From positions 350,954 to 414,953 of the forward strand of contig JARKIF010000044.1 in assembly GCA_029378245.1 (NCBI GenBank): DNA of 64,000 bases, in the 5' to 3' direction. The notes under the pieces were generated by a model. It was not told the DNA's origin and did not search any database. It saw only the letters and a list, made by a program, of their open reading frames with translations. This DNA comes from Roridomyces roridus. Lineage: Eukaryota; Basidiomycota; Agaricomycetes; Agaricales; Mycenaceae. The translations under genes and the position numbers were made by a program. Shown in pieces: positions 21,173 through 33,494 of this stretch (position 1 is the stretch's first letter; each line of letters begins with the position of its first letter).

Positions 21173-22815
21173 ATGGACCTCCCTCGTCTATCGACCAGTA
21201 GCGAGGGCTCCTCCTCTGGAGAGTCTTCCCCCATTCTCTCCAACTTTAATTCGTCCACCTCACTCATCCTCGTGCACGACGATGAAGAACCGACCTCTCC
21301 CTTTGACTTTCGGGATAACGACGACGGCGACGAGCCCGAGAGTCCAGACTTCGAGATTCGGCGGCATTTCTCCCCTGCAATGGCACCATCTCTCGTCTTC
21401 CTCTACCTACTGTCCCCATACTTGAAGCTCGGTGCTCTGTTGTTGCCCAACACACAGCACCCCCTCAAGTATGGCATACCGCTTTTAATAGCATTCGCCA
21501 TCTTGTCTGCCTTTTCGAGGCAGATATGGTACATGCTTGCCCGGTACATGCGCAAAGCCGACCTAGAGGACATCGTTTTGGATGCCTTTGCACTGGGCCG
21601 TGGCAAAGAGCGCCGACGTGCCTGGCTGCGCTCCCTCGTGCGTGGTGGTACTGGACTTCTGCGAGTGCTTTTAGCGGTCATCTACCTCCGTGGTGCGTCC
21701 CTCGCCTTCCTTTGAGTGCATGCTTTGTTCATTGGTTTCTCAAAGAATCCGTCCACATTCTCCTACCCCTCCTCCCCGAAGGTCTCCCTCTACCTCCACG
21801 TCCAGTCTTGACCATCGTCTTTGCACTTGCACTGCTTCCGCTGGTCTCGGCACAGTCGTTGGCTGCGAAACGCATTGTCTATGCAACATGGGCGTCCATT
21901 GCAACCTATATAATCTGGTTTTTCTGCGTTGCTGTCGCACACTCCAACGGAACTCTCGAAGTCAATCCCAGCTGGCTTAGGATGGGAACCTTTTGGCAAG
22001 GCATCAGTGCGTTTTTTGTTCTCTCAAGCCGGCCTGCCACTGACAATCCGGCATCAGCTACGACGGCATTTGCTTTCACGTCATCCTCCACACTCCCTCT
22101 CTACGCCTCCTTGAAAGCCGGCGCTCCACCAGAGGCTCTGTCAAAGAGCTCTTTATCGCGCTCTTTCAGAACACTCTCCCTCCTATCGGTGGCTGTCGCT
22201 GGCTGCTTTACTTTACCGCTCATCTTCTTCACCGCCAACCCCAAGGTCGTTATTGTGCGTGTACATTCTTGTGCTCGTTTTTCGGCTCATTTTGATTCAC
22301 GACAGTTGCAGGACCCCGAACCGTTTCGCCTGCAGCCGGCTATTGCAGTGTTCAACGCGCTAACCCTCCTGCTTGCCATTCCGTCAGTGCTCATCACCAC
22401 ACCGACACTTCCTATCCCAGAGCGCATTCGCCGCTCTACCTCCCTCCCTCTGTCCAAGTCCCTCACTCTCATCCTAACCATCGCCCTTTCCCTCGTGCCC
22501 ACACCCATAGCACGCGTCCTGAGCGACATCCTGATCGCCAGCGCATGTGCTAGCACCTACTTCCTGCCTGCCCTCGTACATATCACGACGCATTTCTTCA
22601 AACGACCACTGTCGATCGTCATACCAACGATCCATTCCTCGCAGGAGGCCTTACCGGCAGAGGCTGATGAGCTCCTGCAGCGTAAGGAGCGCGCGCTGCA
22701 GCAGAGACAGTTCCGGAAACGTCTCGTATGGGATATTGGCGTATGGGTGCTGTTGCTGCCTGTAGGCGGCGGGGGCTTCGTGTGGGGCGCTGGTCGCCTC
22801 GCAGGCAGGTGGTAG
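21173..22815 (+). CDS. AAAP-like (amino acid/auxin permease) membrane transporter, divergent
   Basis: Exons 21173-21692, 21746-22254 and 22306-22815 give 512 residues. An acidic, Ser-rich cytosolic N-terminus of about 70 residues precedes roughly eleven hydrophobic segments, for example LVFLYLLSPYLKLGALLL, IVYATWASIATYIIWFF, AIAVFNALTLLLAIPSVL and ILIASACASTYFLPALVHIT. The overall pattern of a long N-tail with eleven spans, as in vacuolar AVT transporters and SLC38A9, suggests the amino acid transporter superfamily, but I do not see a diagnostic motif. Substrate and membrane are not determinable. Confidence 0.55.
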
Positions 22816-22969
22816 GCCAGGACTTTAATTACATATACAATGTATCTTTGACTGTATCTACACTTTTATATGCATTCTTGCATTTGAGACTGAGTTGGAA
22901 ATATGGATTGTTCGATACACTGACGATACAAAAACTTGTTTCTCCGCATACTACGCTCTTCTTGGGATA

Positions 22970-23266
22970 CTACGCGCTCTTCTTGGGACGTCCTGGCTTG
23001 TTGGGACGTCCTGGCTTGTTGGGTGCGGCCCCATTGTTCGAAGGTTTTCCGCTTCCTCCGTTGACGACTTTGCCGCGCTCGTCGTCCAGCACCTTGTAGG
23101 TCGGAGTGTCATTGTACTCCAGCTCTTCTTCGTCTACGACTCGGGTCGCACTTGCTCTGGCCGGACTTTAACCCTTGGACATCTGGACAAGAAGGACAAG
23201 AACGCACTTGTAGCTCTCATTCTGCGCCTGTTCACTCGCCTTGAACTCGGTTGCTGAGTTGGGCAT
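22970..23266 (-). CDS. Small hydrophilic protein with NKPGRP repeat
   Basis: Two exons, 23266-23208 and 23156-22970, joined by a canonical GTGCGT...CCAG intron give 81 residues: acidic in the middle (VVDEEELEYNDTPTYKVL) and ending in a twice-repeated NKPGRP before a basic KKSA. No signal peptide or TM. I do not recognise the family. Short tandem DNA repeats run through the 3' coding end and over the stop codon (22948-23020). It would be missed by predictors with a 100-aa cutoff. Confidence 0.55.
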
Positions 23267-23564
23267 GCCTTGGAAGATTCAGCTACAGCTTTGCTCGACC
23301 AATGGGTGCTCACCGTGCTGAGATGTGGACATGAAAGGATGTTGGGTTTCACAAGCACACGAGGATTTATAGCACTGCGGACGAATCGCGTCCTTTTGTT
23401 ACCTTCTTAAAGTTCTTTAGCGCCAGCCCAGTGACTCGGACGTGCGTTCATACAGCACGCCAAAAAGCTATCGCCACAGCCCTTGACAGCTTTCGAGGCA
23501 TGCTGTACGTGTTATTTAAGGAGGGACTTCGTTATGATCCCGGACCTGAACGCGTGCCCTTCCC

Positions 23565-26102
23565 ATGCCTCCTCCCCTCATTCAACTCCGGACTAGCTGG
23601 TGCCTCCGACGACTTGTCGCGCTTTTCGTGCATAACTTTCCATCGGGGCTGCATTATGCCCTTTCGATTCTACGGATCGCTATTCAACGGCTGCGTCAGG
23701 CGGTTAGCGTGCTCTCAGGCATCGGCCTCAAACCCGACGTCGGCAGGTTAGGTCCGGGAATAGTCGAGTCCCACTCCACGGATCCTGGCGGAGGAGGCTA
23801 TGAGCTGGGTCAGCTCTCGCATTCACCAACACAGCCCGCCGAACAGACAGGTTTTGACGTTGCTGCGGTGGATGCTGCGCTTGTGACGGAGAACAAGGGC
23901 TTCTCTTCTGGAAATGGAGGAACTGCCAGCGCCTCTGCATCGCCTTCTGCCACTCTCAATCAATCCCAGGAAGACTTGGATTCTGACCGCAGCAGCGTGG
24001 TCGAAACGATACCAATCTTTCCTGAGAATTTTGCACGGTATTATGCCAGGGAGACCATGTCAGTTCCCTCTTTGTTGTTCTGGGTGCAAATCCAACCTTC
24101 CCGGGTAGATCAAAAGAAAGGTCCCGACAGTACGACATCCCGCCGCAAACCTTCAAGTTCGCTCCGTAAGAAGGATCATCTCCAGAAGTCTTTGGGCTAA
24201 AAGGATTGCAGGCTGAAGCCGCCAACTGGGTGGATTGCACCGCTTCATTCCGAGGGAGCTCGATACTTCTACAACCCCGGCCGCGTACGTCTTCTTGAAT
24301 GATTGATGATCCTAAATACCGACTTGCCGCAGCGAATATTCACGGATGCAAACCTCTGCAAGCCTCAAAACCTCGCCAACCTCAACCGCGTAGTGGAACT
24401 CCTGACTAAACAAATCCAGGCGACTGCCGATGAGTTGAACCCACATTACGCCGCTTTGTTGGGACACATTCAAGACCCCGACGTGCTCGTGGATTTGGTC
24501 ATTGACCTGGAGCCGCCAACTGAATCACAGCCACATCCCAGCTCTGGGTGGTACTACTTTATCAATCATTCGACAAGAACACCGTTTTGGTTACAGCCTT
24601 TGGCGGCCCAGCACCTTGATATATGGCGTGAGATTCAAGGCTACATCGAGGATGAACAACTGGGTTCGTGTTGTAGTTTTCAGGAAGGTATGTGCTCACG
24701 GGTGTTCTAGGGCATGCAATGGAGCATCAGTATTGGTGTGTGGCGGCTACCCGCAACCACTGCCTTTCCCTGACGAGATCCAAGGAAACACTGTTCCCTG
24801 TTCCCGAGCGCCCTCTCTCTGACTCGGCCGCTTGTCACAGAGTTGCGGGACCATCTTGTTTTTAGCATTGGAGGTATAACGGTCCTTCATTTCACTTGAC
24901 TGTTGTTGACATTTTCCGAAGATTTATCCACCTCCTTGACATCCACCATGTCCCGTACAACGGACGAACTCAAGACGTGGCTGACCTTGGTCAATCAGCT
25001 TGAACATGCGTTGACGTCACCGCCATCGCTTTCCCTGGGATCTGTGATTACCCTTGGTGAGAATCGGTCACCCCGAGTGTCTCAGTTCTGACATTCTGGC
25101 AGCGAGATACATGGAGCAGTTTGGTGCGTATTCCAGACACCTTTTTCTCCCCGAATAACCGTTCCCCAGCTGAAATCCGCTTTTCCAACTTTCACGGTCT
25201 GCCTTGCGCTCGTCTGGATCAAGAACAATCCGTGTACAAAGATCCCAACGAGAACAAGTCATCATATCTGGTCACCTTCGTGTCGCCGTTCTTCTTCTTC
25301 GCTCCGAGCGTTTATCTCGATTTATTGAGAATGGCGTATTTGGACGGCAGGGTTTTGATGAGGGTTTGGCAGCCGCTTATCCAGAGACTCAATTCGGAAT
25401 GGCAGGAGTTCATTATTATCGCCACCGTTGTCCTCAATGTCAACGTGTCCTTCCTATCCATAAACAGCGTCGACCAGTTGGGCACCGTCCATACGGCTGC
25501 CCAAATCATGAGCTACCTCTCCATCGTCTCTAGCATCGGCTCTATCCTCCTGGCCCTACTCCTCATTCGCCACTGGGCCAGCCCGAAATTCAGGGAGTCG
25601 GCTGTGGATCTGGTACCTTTTTCTCCGGCTTTGCTTTACCTTTAACTAATGTACCGCCCAGGCTGCCGCCCTCCACCGACGCAACACCCCATCTTCGGGT
25701 CTGACATACCTCGCACTGATATTCTCCCTACCCTATACCCTCCTCATCTGGTCCACGGTCCTCTTCTTCGCGTCATTCCTCCTCACGGCGTGCACTAGGC
25801 ACGATATCCGTACGCAATCCCTTGTGGGCGGTGCCGCGGGCATTCTTGCCCTCCTCGTGGCGTGGTGCATCTGGGATGGCTGGGATATGGAGCACGCGTT
25901 GCACAAGCCACCAGCACTGCTCCGTATCAAGACTGCTGTCAGGGAACGCGTCCGGATGATTCGCATCCGTTCTCCGGAGCGCTCCAAGACTGAATCGACC
26001 CGGCAAGCACTGTTGCCGCGTCCTGTTCGAAGCTGGACAGCGTTCCTTTCGAGACAGACTACACATGTTACACCGGACGACGTCGAAGCTGGGAATATAT
26101 AA
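23565..26102 (+). CDS. WW-like domain multi-pass membrane protein (Agaricomycete family)
   Basis: Ten exons (23565-24058, 24121-24165, 24212-24284, 24333-24663, 24711-24735, 24785-24873, 24922-25056, 25103-25123, 25170-25612, 25662-26102) give 698 residues with every phase closing; exons of 25 and 21 nt are included. The N-terminus has one hydrophobic stretch and a Ser/Gly-rich linker. The middle carries two aromatic WW-like elements (LKPPTGWIAPLHSEGARYFY and GWYYFINHSTRTPFW), then HQYWKHC and ELRDHLVFSI. The C-terminal third is membrane-embedded (VSPFFFFAPSVYLDLL, EFIIIATVVLNVNVSFLS, IVSSIGSILLALLLIRHW, SLPYTLLIWSTVLFFASFLL, LVGGAAGILALLVAWCIW). The family is frequent in Agaricomycetes and has no assigned function. 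Confidence 0.8.
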
Positions 26103-26124
26103 CAAGAATGTCGGAACCAATAAC

Positions 26125-27720
26125 TCAAGGAAGAAAAACATCCACCACATCCCCGTCGTCGAGGTCCGCCTCGCTGATGGGTACATCAGCCGCCATCTTA
26201 TCACCGTCGATGACGAGCTGCGGTTCCTTCTCCGGCTGGGCCTTCTTGCCCTTGCCCTTCCCACCGACACTCTTCCGTCCACCACCGCCTTTGCCAGACC
26301 CATACTGGTCCGCCAACCCAGCCTTCTTCAAAAAGGCTTGCACGATGGCACCACACGTCGTTGTTGGGCGTACAGTGAGGAAGATGTCCTTCTTTGTGAC
26401 TGCGGAGCGCAGGCAGAGTTTGAAGGTTTCTCCGCCTTCAGACTCGGCATCGGATTCATCCATCGAGGCGGCACCTGCGTTGGTGGGCATGGGCTCCTCG
26501 GCATTGGATATCTCAATGTCCGAGTTCTGCTGCGTAGGATTGGAGGCGCCGGCGCCGGGGTTGGCCTTGATGTAATCCCAAGTGTTCTTTGTGCACGCCG
26601 CTTGACGAGTAGAAATTAGTATAGATCAAATTGAAGGGATGGACCTACTAAATTCAGCGTCCACCCAGAGCTTGAGTACAGCAGAGGTGACCGAGGGGTA
26701 TACGCGTACGCCACGGTAAGCCATGACGACGTTGTCCGGGAGGATGCCCTCATCGTCTGCGATTGCTGCAAAGAGGTCTTCGAAGGTGTCGCTCTGCGCC
26801 AAGTGTGACAATGAGTGTATCAACCCAGAGAGGTACATACACGATTTATCTTGAACACCGCCGTCGACGCCTTGCCATTTTCGTTCTGCGGATGTGGCTT
26901 CCATTTGACAGTGATTTCGAGTGTGTCGGTGGGATCGCCTTCGACTGGTTCTGAACTCGAGGCGCGCTGCACCTCGGCGGCGGCAGAGCGGGCGATTTTC
27001 TGGAGCTCGGGGTCGAATATGATCGTGTCTGTGGATACGTCTGGGTCGTCAAAGGTTGGAGAGGGAGCTCGAGGGGCGGTAGTTCCATTCAGAGCTTTGC
27101 TGTCCAGTTATCAAGACATTTGTCTCTGAGAAAATGGGAGTGTGGGCGCACCGAACGAGTTCGCGTGCAGCGAGGAGCTGGTGCTTGGCCACAGACGGCG
27201 GGGGCGTGATAGACCTCGATCGACTTCGCCGTTTCTTGCGTTTGACCGGAGTCCCCGACACGCTTGTTACCTCCACATCCGAATCGGAACCCGATTTATC
27301 TGACATGGTCTCGGACATTAGACTACGTGAGTGTGAGTGGCAGACGCGTTAGGATGGGAGTGGTACGCGTACCGCTGGATCCTGGCCTCTGTGCTGCCTG
27401 CTGCCACCTTCTTCTTCCTCTGTTTCTTCGGAGGAGGTGAATCGCTGTCGCCCTCGGTGTCGGAGCGAACGGTCTTTGGCTTGGCTTTACTGGTGGTTCA
27501 TCGTTGCACCACTAGACAGCCTCAATTGCGTACCTCGGGTCATTTTATCGAGCTTGTTCCATGTCTGGGCGCTGCGACCCTTGTTGCGGACAAACATTGC
27601 ATCATCGTCACCAGCAGAGACAGCGGTGACGGGGGAAGGTTCCTGTGTCGACGAGGAGGCTGCTACTGGGGTCGGCTTGACGCGAGGAACGGGGCGTGGA
27701 CGAGGACGCGCTGTGGCCAT
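26125..27720 (-). CDS. Rad60/Esc2-like protein with C-terminal SUMO-like domain
   Basis: Six exons: 27720-about 27534, 27489-27373, 27322-27152, 27099-26841, 26793-26649 and 26600-26125. The C-terminus is a ubiquitin/SUMO-like fold of the Rad60-SLD type: TFKLCLRSAVTKKDIFLTVR, CGAIVQAFLKKAGL, PQLVIDGDKM and DLDDGDVVDVFLP. A first, weaker SUMO-like stretch precedes it (DTLEITVKWKPHP, FEDLFAAIADDEG). The N-terminus is basic and Ser-rich with TWNKLDK. Rad60/Esc2/NIP45 proteins mediate SUMO-dependent repair together with SMC5/6 and SUMO-targeted ligases; SMC6 lies 7.5 kb away. Exon 1 to exon 2 closes in phase only with a GC donor (GCAATT) or if one base is missing; all other junctions are clean. 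Confidence 0.8.
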
Positions 27721-27860
27721 CAGGGCGCAAATTAAGCGTAATATCGGTCACGTGAAAGAACCGCATGCCGAGGCGACGCGTAATTTCCGTAAACACCCGA
27801 CGCGCAGCTCAAAACTGCGCGTGGCCGAGGGCATTCATCATCCTCAAGCCGATGGAATGC

Positions 27861-27869
27861 ATATATATA
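27861..27869 (+). promoter_or_regulatory. TATA-like element upstream of the small TM protein gene
   Basis: Reads ATATATATA about 33-41 bp before the ATG at 27902, inside a 181-bp divergent promoter shared with the Rad60/Esc2-like gene. Confidence 0.35.
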
Positions 27870-27901
27870 CTGGAAGATAGGTCATGGTATAGCAAGTAAA
27901 C

Positions 27902-28340
27902 ATGTCTCCTCGTTTCCTCTGGTTCTTCCTCGGCACCGGCTTCGGTGTCTGGTGGGCAACACGCAAGAAAGACTTCCAAGGGCACGTCGACTATCGCAGG
28001 ACTCCTCCTGTAACCGCTGCCCCCAACAATTCGGAATACCATTACCGAGATTGGGACCAAGAACGGGCCAGGGTTCGCGAGTTTACCCAGAACGCTGGCG
28101 ATGTTGTACGTCTGGTGAAATTCCTATCTGACGTCTGATGACACGATTTAGGTTGCGGAATTGTCTGAAGCCACACTGGACACTATCCTCCAAGCCACCG
28201 AAACATTGAAAGCGGTATGTAGCTCCTACCGCGCTGGAAGTGTGTCTGATCTGCGTTGCTTGCAGAAAATGGCCGAGCATCGAGCTCTTCGTGATGAGGA
28301 GAGGCGCATAGAAGAGGAGAGGAGGAGGAGTCCTACCTAG
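27902..28340 (+). CDS. Small membrane-anchored protein, coiled-coil tail
   Basis: Exons 27902-28105, 28152-28214 and 28266-28340 give 113 residues. One N-terminal TM or signal anchor (RFLWFFLGTGFGVWWAT) is followed by a charged body ending in a helical EEERRRSPT tail (HRALRDEERRIEEERRR). It resembles conserved hypothetical proteins of Agaricomycetes, possibly organelle-associated, but no function can be assigned. All phases close. Confidence 0.7.
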
Positions 28341-28520
28341 TGGCCTCTGGAGAATTGTATTATTGTATATCGAATGTTCCTTTTTCTTCTTCTCCAGGTT
28401 AGAGTGCAGTGTGTTCCAAACAGTCGGCAGAACGGCCGGCCTTGTGGTTTTTGATCGGGGAGTTGTCGGGAGAACAAGAACTCCATCAGATGGTATCAGT
28501 GATGGAGGTGTTGAGCAACC

Positions 28521-31206
28521 ATGTCTGACTCTAGCCCACTCATCTTCAAACGGAGATCCAAGCCCGCAGCCCGTACCAGGCCCTCTTCTCCAGAGCCAGA
28601 GAGCAATGACACGGCAAACGAGTCCCCGAGTACTCTTGTCACCAAAATCAAGAAACGAGCAAAACCAAAGTCGCGACTGAGTTTCGGCACGGAGGAAGAA
28701 GAGGTTTGAGTTTTACTTGCCTCTGAGGCCTGCATGCTAATGTGTTCGGGCAGGAAGGGGGAACCGAGGTCTTCAAGGTAAAGAAATCTAACCTCAGCCA
28801 GCGACTCAGCCTAGGAACGCACCCATCGTACGCGGTTACCACTTCTTCCATGGCCTGTAACTCACTGCACGTGGCAGGAACGTGCTTTCAAACCTTGACC
28901 AAGCCTCGATATCCCCTCATCGTGGGCCCACGTACGACAAGGCGTATCTGAACGAGCTCAAGGCCAGCACGCCGTCGTCTCGCGCCCCCAACAACGACCC
29001 TTATGATGCGGACATGTCTATGGACGTCGGCGACATGTCTATCGATGTCTCTATGCAGGTGGATGTCTTTGGTGTGTGCTGGTGTTAATTGTGACGCGTC
29101 CCTAAACGCGTCTACTAGAATCCGCCACAACATCCATTCCATCCGAATCATCTATCAAAGTAGCAAAGGAGCGACGCGAACGCCTTCGTGCCACAGGCGT
29201 ATCTGGACAGGATGACTTCATCTCGCTTTCTGTTGTAAAACGAGCAGATGAGCCACAGGGTCCCCATCCCGAGAGTCGATTGGTGAGAGAGGAAGATGAA
29301 CTGGGAGAGGGTGACGATGGTCCGTTTTTTCACTCTTTGACGTGTTCGTCCACTTATGTGCGGACAGAATTTGCCGAGTATACCAGCGCGCAGGAGCGCA
29401 TCGCGCTCGGGAAAAAGTCCCGCAAAGTTGAAGCCAGCAAACGCAGGGACGCGATGAAGGAGATGATCGCCGATGCGTGCGTCGTAGACAACAACTTGGA
29501 TATTGCTGACTCTGCGAACAGAGAGGAAATAGATGAAGAAACGGAGGAGTGGGAACAGGAACAAATTCGCCGTGGTGCTCAGGCGCCCATCGACAAATCC
29601 CCTGCGATCAAAGCCAAGGAGACGTATAAACCAACTCCCAGTATGTGTTTCTCTCTGGGGCCTGTATCTTGAATAATTTTCGCAGTACCACCGGCTACAA
29701 CATTGCCTTCCCTTGGGCCAGCGCTCTCTCGGCTGACTCACCAACTCACACAACTGACAACTTCTCATGCATCCAATACGACTGCGCTCACGAATATCGC
29801 AAAGGAGAGGGCCGAGGTTGATGACCGGGAACAGGAAATGCGGCAGATGGTCGAACGCGCAGAAGCCAAGCGTGCGTGGTTCGGACAGTTCAGGGAATGG
29901 GTGGAAGCAGTTGCGGGCTTCCTCGATGAAAAGGCAAGTCTCCGCGCGTGGGCCATGACCGACTTTCTGATGATCTGTCTAGTATCCTCTTCTCGAAAAA
30001 CTGGAAGAAGAACACGCGTCTTTACTTCAAGAACGATTCGATATGATCAAAGCCCGTCGGATCGCCGAGGACGAGGACGACTTGTACACCATGATGGGTG
30101 TCACTCGACCACCAGATGAAGAGGAAACTGATGAGCTGGGTCGAGCGATTCCGAAGCCCACTCCTAGTTCTCGTCGCGCTGCTCGTCTTGAACGTCACCA
30201 GCGTCACCAATCTGCCGAGGAAGAAGGCTATTCCACGGACTCGTCTTTACCACCATCGGACCTGACATCATACCGTGGCGCCGTCGCATTGCTGACCGAG
30301 CGTGCAGGACAAGTGCTCTCCGACGTCCGGGCTGAAGAGTTCCGAGACCCGGGCAAAGGCAGGTGGAGTGCATGGCGGGAGCAGTATTCAGACAGTTACG
30401 TCGGCGCGTGGGGCGGGCTAGGCGTCGTTAGTGTTTGGGAGTTTTGGGTTCGGCTGGAGATTGTTGGCTGGGACATTATCCGGGTGAGTCTTGCGCCGCC
30501 CGCTCCAACTTTCATCCTTGACCAGGTTCCAGGAACCACAGACCTTGGACGGTTTCAAGTGGTATGAGGGCTTGTACAGTTACTCCAGGCCGAATGGGGA
30601 AGATCTTGGCCCCGATGGGGATCTGGTGGCCTCCATGATATCAACTGCAGTTATACCCCGCATGAGCTTGCTCATAGAGCGGGGAGCATTCGACGCGTAT
30701 TCGGCTAACGATGTGCGACGCATGGTCGACGTGGCAGAAGAAGTGGAAAGCTCTGTGGAAGATGGGAGTGCAAAATTCTTGGTCCGTTGAAATCAATTCT
30801 ACCCCATGTCTCACTAACCGTCGCTTAGATGTTCCTCAAAGCGATTCTCGTTGTGTTCCGTGCCGAAATCAGCGAATGTGAACGCATTGTACAGAAGGTC
30901 AAGGGCGTGTCTGACCCTGGCTCTGCACGCGCCTTTGACCCCGCCGCAATACCCGCACGCAGTCGCTTCCTGAACCGCAGGATAAAACTGCTTCGGAACC
31001 TGCTTAGATGGAAAAAGTTTACAGGCGGTCGGCTTGGTATTGATGAGACAATCAGCAGACTCGCCGCAAGCATCACCGACCTTGCACGCGGAGGATGGGA
31101 TGGCGGGCAATCATATCTAGACCAGGTGCGTGACCCGACTTACGTAAAGGTCTCAATTATGGATCGTTACCTCTAGGTGCAGGCACTCATCCGTCCGCCC
31201 GGATAG
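28521..31206 (+). CDS. GCFC-domain splicing factor (PAXBP1/GCF1-like)
   Basis: Eleven exons sum to 2205 nt (734 aa): 28521-28703, 28754-28827, 28878-29071, 29119-29319, 29368-29476, 29522-29640, 29686-29933, 29983-30483, 30533-30781, 30829-31125 and 31177-31206. The N-terminus is charged, with FKRRSKPAARTR and KVAKERRERLRATG. The family core includes EFAEYTSAQERIALG, EEWEQEQIRRGAQ, LEKLEEEHASLLQERF, RAEEFRDPGKGRWSAWREQY and MSLLIERGAFDAYSANDVRR. GCFC proteins take part in spliceosome (intron-lariat complex) disassembly. The intron at 29934-29982 is of GC-AG type (AAG|GCAAGT), and all other phases close. Confidence 0.85.
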
Positions 31207-31795
31207 ACGGAGTGCAGTAGAATTTGAGCGGGACGTTTCAATGTTCCTTAATTGATAATTTTCACTCTGCGCAATTTCACCCAGTTTCACCCTATATCCA
31301 ACGGCTTGCAATCTTTTTTGCAAAGTAATTATCCTGTGCGGAGGCTGATCAAACAAGAAACGCTCGATCACCTGCGATCACAGGCGGCCCAGGCCCCGAG
31401 ACGGCTCAGGTACACCGCCAATTTCAAATTACTCTGCCGGATATGGAGGACAGTCTCATGCCCTACTCCAATTCAAAATTGAGCTGTTCACAGGACACGC
31501 ATTTCCCCAGCACGTAAGGCTCATCTGCTTCTCTCCATATAGCTTCTACATGTCTTGATATCTACAACTCAACATCATCGCAAAAACACTCGGCCGTGGG
31601 CCGCGGCGCCCGCGATTAAACTAAGGAACCAGGTTGGTTGGCCGGATTTTGAGTGTTTCCGGGTCACGTTATTCTCGATCGACCTGACGCGCGGGGAACG
31701 GGTATAAAGTGAAGCCAAGACCCACAGCCCTCTCCCGAAGCCCCATATCCCCCGCTCCTTCCCCACTTCCCCTCTTCGAAGAAGAATCCCGCAAA
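31207..31795. other. Intergenic region with TATA element ahead of the aquaporin
   Basis: No gene seen. TATAAA at 31703-31708 lies about 90 bp before the aquaporin ATG and is the best promoter candidate. Confidence 0.5.
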
Positions 31796-33351
31796 ATGTC
31801 CATGTCCAAAGAACCCGTCGGCATGATGTCGGACCCTGGCTCGAAGGAAGGTATTACGGAGCACATTGATGCGTATGAGGGCGAGTTCATCACCCAGTAC
31901 CCAAATGCTTGGTCTCGCTACCGGTGAGTCTTGGTCTTGCTTTCACGGATGCGGCGTCTAATGTTGTTTGCAGGATGTTCTTGCGGGAATATGTCGCCGA
32001 GTTTTTGGGCGTCTGCATCCTTATCATCTTTGGTACGGGTGTGGATTGCCAAGTCGTGCTCTCCTCTGTCACGGGTGTCGCGGCGTCGCAGAAGGGTGTA
32101 AGTCTCTTTTCGTAGTTGTTTTGCGTCTTCTCAACGTTTTTATGCAGAGTTACCTCTCCATTTCGTTCGGCTGGGCTATCGGAACTGCTATGGGTGTCTG
32201 GGTCTCTGGCGGAATATCAGGAGGTAACTTGCCCTCATCTCAGTCAAGCTGTTCTAACCGTAAACGATTAGGACATTTGAATCCGGCTGGAAGATTCCTC
32301 CCTCTTCTCGCGTGAACTGGCGGGCTTATATCCTTACAGATCACGATCATGTTGGCTACATACCGCGGCTTCCCCTGGAAGAAGGTCCCGGTACGCGCCC
32401 AGCTGATTTCTCTTGAATTTGCTTATAATTCTGCGTGCAGGGTTTCATCCTCGCGCAAATCCTGGGCGGCCTGGTTGGCGCCGGACTGGTCTATGCAAAT
32501 TACATCCACGCTATTGTGAGAACTATTTCACATGCAATTATTTCTCAACTCACTTCGTCTTAGGATATTTTCGAGGGTGGCCGTCATGTACGAACGCTTG
32601 ACACAGCGAGGTAGGTTCATGTCTCGCATTAACAACGGCAACCACTAAAAGTACCCGCAGTTTGTTCAGCACATATGCTGCCGACTACATGACCTCTGTC
32701 TCCTGCTTCTTCTCGGAATTCCTCGCTACCGGCGTCCTCACCGTCGTCGTGCTCGCCATCGGCGACAAGAAAAACCTGCCACCGCCTGCTGGTCTTGCTC
32801 CTCTGGTCCTGTTCCTCGTCATTCTCGGCCTTGGTACGTTTCCCTTGACCATACGATCCATGTACTGACCACACCGAACAGGTGCTTCTCTCGGAATGGA
32901 GACTGCCTACGCGCTCAACCCTGCTCGTGTATGTGTTCATGAACTGCTCGGGAGCACTGCGCTGATTTCATACCAGGACTTGGGCCCCCGTATCTTGACT
33001 GCCATGGTTGGATACGGCAAGCAAGTGTTTGACTACCGCAACCAGTACTGGATCTGGTGCCCCATCATGGGCCCGGTATGTCGTTCAAGCTTTGCGAACC
33101 AACCCCTGTTGACCATTTCCCCTTAGATCCTCGGTTCGCAAGCAGGGGCTATCTTCTACGACGCCTTCTTGTACACCGGTGACGAAAGTCCCTTCAACAA
33201 ACCGTGCGTATCCTTTGTTTCAAGTGCTGTCCTCTAATATTAACTGACCTTGAGCTCCAGGAATGCCGCCGCGCGCGCTAGGCACGAGCACGCTGCGCAC
33301 TCTGCTCGCAGACACCTTCCCGCGGGCCCTGGTGCGGACGACCAGGTGTAA
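31796..33351 (+). CDS. Aquaporin / aquaglyceroporin (MIP family)
   Basis: Multi-exon MIP channel: [19 protein letters not shown] (TM1), [17 protein letters not shown] (TM2), GGHLNPA (first NPA loop), [18 protein letters not shown] (TM3), [19 protein letters not shown] (TM4), [20 protein letters not shown] (TM5), ALNPARDLGPRI (second NPA) and [16 protein letters not shown] (TM6). The Asp after the second NPAR (NPARD) is typical of the glycerol-conducting branch. The tail is short and His/Arg-rich. Most introns are canonical, but the one right after the first NPA (about 32290-32339) begins GGAAGA instead of GT; unspliced, the frame stops about eight residues later. Confidence 0.85.
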
Positions 33352-33494
33352 ACAGTGTATGCCACTGTAAATTGTGTAATCTTGGGCTTGGGCTTGACGA
33401 TTGACATGCTTAAAATACTTGTACTATAAACCCCATATTCGTTTATTTAACTTACGATCCATTTTATGCGATTGCAATGATTTATTCACTTGTA

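Noticed and set aside
24700..24880. A frameshift in the WW-like membrane protein
   Set aside because: Initially two frames seemed needed, but an intron at 24736-24784 joins HQYW to KHCSLFPSALSL in phase, so the gene is intact.
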